In this document: positions 58,197-64,000 of the stretch, piece by piece
Numbering within the stretch: the stretch's first letter is position 1
Layout of the letters: the number at the start of each line of letters is the position of its first letter
Assembly: GCF_019059575.1 (NCBI RefSeq)
Contig: NW_024883434.1
Coordinates: 1-64,000 of the forward strand
Source of the DNA: Amphibalanus amphitrite
Lineage: Eukaryota; Arthropoda; Thecostraca; Balanomorpha; Balanidae
Length of the DNA: 64,000 nt
Reading direction: 5' to 3'
Program-made: the position numbers and the translations under genes
The notes under the pieces: generated by a model
The model's database searches: none
Seen by the model: only the letters and a program-made list of their open reading frames with translations
What the model was told of the DNA's origin: nothing

Positions 58197-58945
58197 GAAA
58201 ACGTGAGAAAGATCTTTAGCAACAAACTTTGACACCTAAATTGATAATACAAAAAGTTGTTCCAATCTTAAATAGAGCATTGAACTATGCTCGAAAATTT
58301 CTTACCTGACATACATCCAAAGTCCTTAACTGAGACACTCCCAAATTCCTTACCTGTGTACTTTGTATATCGTATCCTGCTGGTCAGTAAATGTCACTCA
58401 TAATGTCACGCATCAGAAGTGCAGCATGCTCCTACCAACCCCCGTCCATCTCTGAACCACGCCGGTTAGCTCCGGCGCAGGGCGGCGACCTGACCTGACC
58501 TGACCTCGCCGGAGGGGCCGTGACGTCACCAGCGGGTGACCGCGCGCTGGGGGTCGAGTTCGCTCCAAGCAGCGCGAGAGAGCGAGTCGGGACAGGCCTG
58601 GATGGCTGCACGGCTACACTTTTACAAGCGTTTCACGGATATTCGGGTCATTGACATGACCTGGAAGTCAGCCGGTGACCTACAAGCTATTTTTGTTGTA
58701 ACTTTGGTACAAATCTTTTGAATGGAAGGATTTACAAGGACAGAGCCCACGCTAAGCGAAGCTTGTTGCGGTGACCCTGCGCTTTACCTTCCGATCGCGC
58801 AATGCCGGTTCTATAACAGAATTTGAAGTCCAAAGTTTAACGTGAGCACATAGCCGCGCACAGCTGGCCCCCTCACTAACTTCGTTTGGCTACGGCTTGC
58901 CACCAACCGTAACCATACCTGTCAGGAGGCTCATAAACGTCAAGC
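58197..58945. other. Intron sequence
   Basis: No exon supported. A run of TGACCTGACC at 58489-58507 recalls the arrays in the TTAA elements, but no element ends are visible. Confidence 0.4.
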
Positions 58946-59035
58946 GCCCGTCGTGCTTCGAACCCGGTTTTTTGTAACCGGGACGCGTGCTCTTACCACG
59001 CGGAGTCCAACGCTCTACCAACTGAGCTACGGGAC
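58946..59035 (-). pseudogene. tRNA-like sequence (pseudo-tRNA or SINE head)
   Basis: The minus strand opens GTCCCGTAGCTCAGTTGGTA with a perfect D-arm (GCTC/GAGC) and a good pol III A box. GGGTTCGAAGCAC is an imperfect B box. Acceptor pairing is only about five of seven. The anticodon region has been replaced by two strong hairpins (GCGTG/CACGC and CCCGGTT/AACCGGG), so it is not a functional tRNA as it stands. A tRNA-derived SINE head or decayed tRNA gene fits best. Confidence 0.45.
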
Positions 59036-59074
59036 AGGCTCAGTAAATAGAGTTGGACCATATAACTACGCAAC

Positions 59075-59155
59075 ATCGGCCTCTTCCCGGCACGAGCAAT
59101 ACGCTCGCACTTTTCGTGAAGCTCTAGCTCAATCAGGGGCCAAACGACTGAGGGG
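59075..59155 (-). mobile_element. Decayed fragment of the MITE E family
   Basis: 'gaagctctagctc.atcagggg' and flanking sequence match the subterminal part of MITE E (54670-54740, reverse orientation) over about 70 bp. No terminus is retained. It lies 40 bp from the tRNA-like sequence. Confidence 0.6.
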
Positions 59156-60312
59156 CCTGATCCTCCCACACATTAGCAGTTCAAAACGCTTTTACAGGTT
59201 ATGTCAAATTATGATTCCTTGTGTGTTGATTTGTAATTGAGAGGAAACATTTTGTCTAAGTTGTTTAGTCTTCTACATAAACAAGGAAAACGGCTCAATT
59301 TCTTAAATTGACGCTGAAGGAGGAGCAAATGTACCCAATGCCTCTTGGACCTACAAGCCTGATTTTAGTTGCACTTGGTTCTAAGGCTTTAACTGTCACT
59401 CCACGGAAGCAGAGCGCACATAGTGGCACCTGGCCAAACGTAGCACAGACCTGTTTCTTATCCCACAACAAAAAAGAACCACGCTCGAGTCGACCTAACC
59501 GGGTCATCAGGTCAACTCTTTTTTCGTTATCGCTGAGAATTGCGGAAAACTACACTCTTAGAGAGGAGAGGGTTTTGGCGCAGTTTCTGACAGCGGTGGT
59601 GGTGATTTATCCGGCTCGCTGTCACCTGTCTGCCCCAAGGCCATCGGGTTTTATCTGGGCGGGTTGACCCAAAAGCACGCACCTGGCCCTGCCTGTCTCC
59701 GGCAGCGCCAAATGGCACAGAATCGCCCATCTGACATCGGCTGCTGAGAGGGCGACGTTTTCAGGTGACAAAACTGGACATAAAGTAAATGAACTGCGAA
59801 TAAATATCCAGGACATTTGGAAAATTTCAATCCGAATTGCAGAGCTGCAACGGTGTGGCCCAATGAAGTGTTACGATGTACAGCATTTTATCCAACTTCA
59901 TTGAATCGGTATGTCGTATGTTTATTTGAATGACTTTTACTTTATTACTAAATGTTGGACCTTCAACGAGTTATCTTTTAGCTGCTTTAGCTTCGGGGGT
60001 TTTAGAAGAGTTTTAGCTTCAGGGAAAAATCCAGCATTAATGCATGGTCTATCGTTGAAAGATGAATGCAGTGTATGCGGATTTCCCGTGAATGCAGATG
60101 AGGCTACGCAGTGTGAGTGGCTTATGGCTCGTATCCTGTTGGTAAAACGGCGAATTCACGTTTTAACTCGAGTGCGTCAAAATTATCTGGCGGCCTGTCC
60201 CTTCAGACCCACCAGAAAGGTCTCGGGTCTCTGAGTGAGACTACCAGCGTAGATCACGTCCACGATGAAAACACTGTACCCACGAGTAAACGACTCCGCA
60301 ACGAAATTCGAA
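59156..60312. other. Intron, nothing supported
   Basis: Open frames on both strands (for example 59911-60234 plus) have no recognisable domain or neighbours. Confidence 0.35.
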
Positions 60313-60443
60313 ACATATTTGATTGACCGAATCCTCAATATAATCTGAATAAAATGACAAAGATCTGTGATCGAATATACCCGAATTTGGCTAAATTGTC
60401 ATTTTATTCAGATTATATTGAGGATTCGGTCAATCAAATATGT
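60313..60443. repeat. Perfect 47-bp inverted repeat with 37-nt loop
   Basis: 60313-60359 and 60397-60443 are exact reverse complements. A transcript from either strand would fold into a 47-bp perfect hairpin. The word 'gaaattcgaaaca' occurs just outside the left arm (60303-60315) and again at 60493-60505. Host intron on the minus strand; no coding content. Confidence 0.93.
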
Positions 60444-61311
60444 TCATAATCATCATAATGATTTTCCTCACAACGCTAAAATCTCTTAAAAGAAATTCGA
60501 AACAATAAAAAGTACGTTTATTGAACGCAATCTGAGAAGCGGTAGGTTAGTAAGCTTAACACATCATGAAGCCATTCTCTTATAGCGTCGTCAGCAAAGA
60601 GCACACGCCATATTTCGGATATCTCGCCAGCATAGCCAAGTAAATGATACAAACCACTCGCAGGCAGTTACATGCAAATATGTACACAAATCATGACCGA
60701 ATTCACGGATTCGCTCGCGGTAAAACAGTTCGCTTTGTTTCGGTCAGAAAAATCACAGCACTCCTCTTGTGATGCGGTCTCTAGTCTCTACATTCTATCA
60801 AATGAAAGTCACCTCATGGCACGCTTAATTAGATCATCCAAACATATATCACAATACGCTCTTTTCTTATACAGTGTTACACTCATAAAACGATATATTA
60901 TATTTACAGGCATCTAAAAAGAATCATCTAATAGCTTAGGCGGTCGAATTGAAGGTGCCAGTAACTGAATGATCGCTTAATTTGGAACAGTAAAAGAAAG
61001 CTTCATTGCCGTCAGACTTAACTACTAATGCAGCATTATAGCAAATCACACACCCTGGATTGTCTCTACATCGTCTTATTTGAAAGACAGAAAGCCACAT
61101 GTCCCTACCTGTAGTAACTATGAAGGTAGTGAGTGAAACAGTTTGACTCCTAAAATTACTCTTAGAACATTCCATCACGCAAAACTTGAAGGCACAGTGT
61201 GAAACAGAAAACATAAAAGCAGGCCATCTTAGTCACCACCTGCCGTGAGTTGTCATTCGAAGTCGGCAGGTATTTGTTCAGGTCGAACGCAGTAGCGGCG
61301 GAACACCTTAA
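60444..61311. other. Intron, nothing supported
   Basis: AT-rich. No exon or element recognised. Confidence 0.35.
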
Positions 61312-62250
61312 CCCTCGCCCATGTAGGGGGGGGGGTTGGTGCAACCCCCCCCTGAGGTTTTTCGGAAATAGTGCAAAAACGGCGGCGCGCAGCGCCGCCA
61401 AATTTTGGGTACCTTATGGGGCAAACCTTGCGCATCTTTTGATAAAAAAAATTTGACCGGGTCATGTCAGGTCACGGAGTTATGACGTCACAAAGGGAAC
61501 AGCCTCCGGCCGGATTTTCACAAACTGAGTGCCAACGCCCGAGGTTTCCTGCCGGTGGTACGGACATCGGTTGATGGATCGTGATGAAACTTCCCATGCA
61601 TGTTGGGGCAAGTATTGGCTATCATATGGTATAAGAAACTTGACCGGGTCAGGTCAGGTCACGGATCTATGACGTCACAAGAGGAACAGCGTCCGGTACT
61701 ATTTTTGAAAAGCGCCCGAACCACTATTTTGCTAATTCTTGTCACCTCAATGGGAATATGCAGCAATATTAGCTTCTATAGGGAGCAAATGGACCTTCCA
61801 AATCCAAAAATACAATCAGATTTCAAAAATTTAAATTTTGATTTTTCGAATTTCTGCCGCCAACTGTGACCTTGCCGACTTCCGGCGCTCCCAACGCGCC
61901 ATTTTTAGAGCTAGGGAAACGAAATACATACCAAACGATAGAGAATTGATCAAGGAACACGATAGTGAAGGTTTGAAGTCGATATCTCCCACCGTTTTGC
62001 CGCAATCGCCGCGGAAAGTTGAAAAAAGTCTATTTTTCCGAAAATTTGACCTTTGACCGGTCAAAAGTAGGTCAAATGTTGACCTAGGACCAAAAAATAT
62101 ACCACCAATCGCGAGATCTCGGCGAGAGCAATCCGTTGGTTTTTTCCGCTAAGCTCTACGACGCTCCGTTTTCAAACGCCAAGGGGGGGGGTCGCACCAA
62201 CCCCCCCCCTGCATGGGCGAAGGTGGCAGATCGCCGTTTACGGGCGAGGG
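61312..62250 (+). mobile_element. TTAA-type MITE copy F, complete
   Basis: TTAA at 61308-61311 and 62251-62254 flank 939 bp. The ends read CCCTCGCCCATGTAGGGG (left) and CCCTCGCCC (right, with the CATGCAGGGG part displaced inward by 23 bp). G-run/C-run hairpins lie inside both ends. The segment 'gcgccgccaaattttgggta' is shared with copies B and C, linking the subfamilies. It has AGGTCA and TGACGTCA words and is non-coding. Confidence 0.82.
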
Positions 62251-62365
62251 TTAAATTAAGGGGGGGGGGGCACTGCCCACTTTTGGTCCCATGCTTTCCA
62301 CGCAACGACCTAGGGCTAAGGTTAAAATGCCAAAATGAAAGTGGCGCACGGTACCCCGGTGCCCT
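62240..62365. repeat. Dispersed repeat, inverted partner of 940-1080
   Basis: See 940-1080. It abuts or slightly overlaps the right end of MITE F, including a G run at 62261-62270. Confidence 0.6.
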
Positions 62366-62956
62366 CCCCGTTCCGCCGCATATGGTCGAACGGCGTAATG
62401 ATTTTCCGTCCGCAAAACCTTTGCTGCCGTGGTTTTTCCACGATACATGTGCCAGTTTTGATTTAACCGCCGAAATATAAGTGAAATTCAATGAAACCGC
62501 CTTACATATTTACTTTTCATTGTTTAAACGGTCATGCGTAAATAAAAAGGCAATGTCACCTGCGATTACCATTTTAACAATGTCATTACGTCACTAGCAC
62601 TTCGTTTGACACGGGTGTCTCTAAAAGAAGCCTGTTACAAGGGAAGCGGATAAGTAAAGTCAGCACACGCACACATAAGACAGCCGGTTTTACAGTCTCG
62701 CGGAAGCAGCAGTATAGGCCCGATGACGTCACTAGCAGTTTATGACGTCATCATGCCCCAGACCTGTTTAATTGGTCCGGTACGTAATAGCACCACGCAT
62801 CACACAGTACACACTGCGTTTATATCGCAGTTTATTTACAGTGACGTCACTTTCAAAAAGGACGTTGCAGCTGTAAAAAGTCACTCTCCTCCCCCTCCTG
62901 GCTCCAAACACTCGCACGTGCGCACGTGCACGTATTAGGAGGTGCGCGAGTTATAC
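62366..62956. other. Intron next to exon b
   Basis: Three palindromic or near-palindromic TGACGTCA words at 62723-62752 and another at 62842-62849. No exon. Confidence 0.4.
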
Positions 62957-63087
62957 CTGGTCCCGTTCTGCTGTCCGCCGTTTGGCGGGAAGAACAACTC
63001 CACGGGGAACTGTACACCCTCGTCAGTGACCTTCAGTGGACGTCCGCCGATGCTGATTTGGGGCTTTCCGTCCGGTCCCATTCTCAT
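62957..63087 (-). CDS. Coding exon b of the Ser/Pro-rich gene
   Basis: Acceptor CAATCCCCCTACAG (63088-63089) and donor CCAG|GTATAA. It reads MRMGPDGKPQISIGGRPLKV then TDEGVQFPVELFFPPNGGQQ then NGT, entering in phase 0 after exon a and leaving in phase 2. It has the hydrophobic pattern of beta strands and is the most conserved-looking part of the protein. I cannot assign a family. An internal start at its first ATG is possible for a shorter isoform. Confidence 0.75.
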
Positions 63088-63089
63088 CT

Positions 63090-63530
63090 GTAGGGGGATT
63101 GTAGTTGTACGCGACGTCTGTCGGCAGAGACGGAAAGCTTAGCTTCGGGTGACGGCCGCGTGTGTTGGGTGGCGTGCCTACGACGGGGATATTTAGACGG
63201 TCGAGCTGGATGCAAGCGATGCAAGAAAGTATAAACTAATTACTAAACAATGTTTGGCACCAATTTGTAATGAAAGAAGTCAGTCAGCACATACATATAT
63301 AAAAACAGGGATAGTTATTGAGAAGTAACCACTCATTTCTCATGACACGCAAAGCATTAGCTCACAAAGCATCCATTCAATAAAGCATCCAATCAAACTC
63401 ATGAACAACGATCGCAATATTTATGCAAGAGACTTAATTGGGCCCTAATAAGGCGGCCCCTTGAAATTTAGATGTAAAAGCGAACACCAAGCTGAAAAGA
63501 AAGCACTGTCATTTAGTCCTTGGTCCTTAC
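63090..63530. other. Intron between exons a and b
   Basis: AT-rich; no other feature seen. Confidence 0.45.
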
Positions 63531-63549
63531 CATGACAGCCATAGGAATT

Positions 63550-63589
<40 letters not shown>

Positions 63590-64000
63590 CGCCGGCCGGC
63601 CGTGCCTTAGTCTGAGACCTCAGCGTTCCACCCGTGTGAGCCGCCGCGGGAGCCGAGGTCACTGTCGCTGACCCCGCCTGACCTGCCGGTCGCACCTGCC
63701 GCCAGGAGGGCGCCGCAGCCGAGGCGCGTGGCGGAGGCGAGGCCAGCGCTTCTGCCGCCGACGCTGGCTTTGAGACGGGCGGGATGTAAAGCTGACCGCG
63801 CGCCGAAGCCGAAGTCTGACCCGAAGCCACAGCAGGGGTCGGGGTCGCGGCGGGTGCCGATGCTCCCGAGGCAGCACTACCACTGCCTTTGGTGACTCTC
63901 CACGGAGGATGGGCGGCGATCTTCACTGCTGTCTGGTCGGCGTTCTGCTGCAGAGCGGCTAGAGCTGACTGGGAGAGAGGGACCTGGTGGGGTACAGAGT
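63531..64000 (-). CDS. Coding exon a (partial at window edge), Ala/Pro-rich with polyglutamine
   Basis: Open from the window edge to donor ATG|GTAAGG (63525-63530). It reads QVPLSQSALAALQQNADQTA near the edge, then KIAAHPPWRVTKGSGSAASG. Ala/Pro/Ser-rich sequence follows, then a run of 13 Gln (63550-63590), and it ends IPMAVM. The frame leaves in phase 0, agreeing with exon b. With exons b-f the visible protein is 1288 residues. The 5' part of the gene lies outside the window. Confidence 0.75.

Noticed and set aside
58946-59035. Functional tRNA gene
   Set aside because: Acceptor pairing is imperfect, the B box is degenerate and no canonical anticodon arm can be drawn, so it is listed only as tRNA-like.

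Overview
The window looks like arthropod nuclear DNA. The genes are split by introns with GT..AG borders. The one clear family is a BTB/zinc-finger gene of the broad/lola/tramtrack type, and the repeats are arthropod-like: a Gypsy LTR element primed by tRNA-Trp, a Jockey/I-type LINE ORF1, mariner-type elements and long (GA)n tracts. A crustacean is my best guess, but nothing here proves it. Every gene I can support lies on the minus strand.

Region 1 (about 0.7-20.2 kb) is one BTB-ZF transcription-factor locus read right to left. Two exons encode the BTB domain (20013-20198, 19381-19557) and one encodes a proline-rich linker with a basic patch (18420-18936). An optional 63-nt exon may follow (17598-17660). 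Six mutually exclusive terminal exons then each encode a pair of C2H2 fingers (9643-9815, 7839-8200, 6410-6657, 3993-4591, 2355-2575, and a decayed one at 729-904). The linker donor and all six terminal acceptors share the same phase, so each terminal exon gives a complete reading frame. The last exon carries two frameshifts.

Region 2 (20.2-26.2 kb) has no supported gene. It holds repeats and a foldback.

Region 3 (26.4-34.6 kb) is a seven-transmembrane receptor-like exon cut in two by a young Gypsy-type LTR retrotransposon (27508-34174, 4-bp target duplication). The two 995-bp LTRs appear identical. Most of RT, RNase H and integrase is missing from the element, and the protease joins the Pol C-terminus in frame through a CAG/Ser repeat. 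Its 5' LTR is interrupted by an ORF1-only LINE copy (27942-30261, 10-bp target duplication, poly(A) tail).

Region 4 (35-64 kb) is mostly introns of one large minus-strand gene of unknown function. Six phase-compatible coding exons run from beyond 64000 to a stop at 40472. The product is a low-complexity Ser/Pro-rich protein with a polyglutamine run near the N-side and a DSGxxS motif at its C-terminus.

The most striking feature is a set of related, roughly 0.9-1 kb, non-coding elements flanked by TTAA (15053, 35566, 36896, 46694, 54607, 61312). They begin CCC, carry G-tract/C-tract hairpins just inside their ends, and hold many AGGTCA half-sites, including exact inverted and direct repeats of the kind bound by nuclear receptors. 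One sits in an intron of the BTB-ZF gene. I infer a TTAA-targeting (piggyBac-like) MITE superfamily that may spread nuclear-receptor sites.
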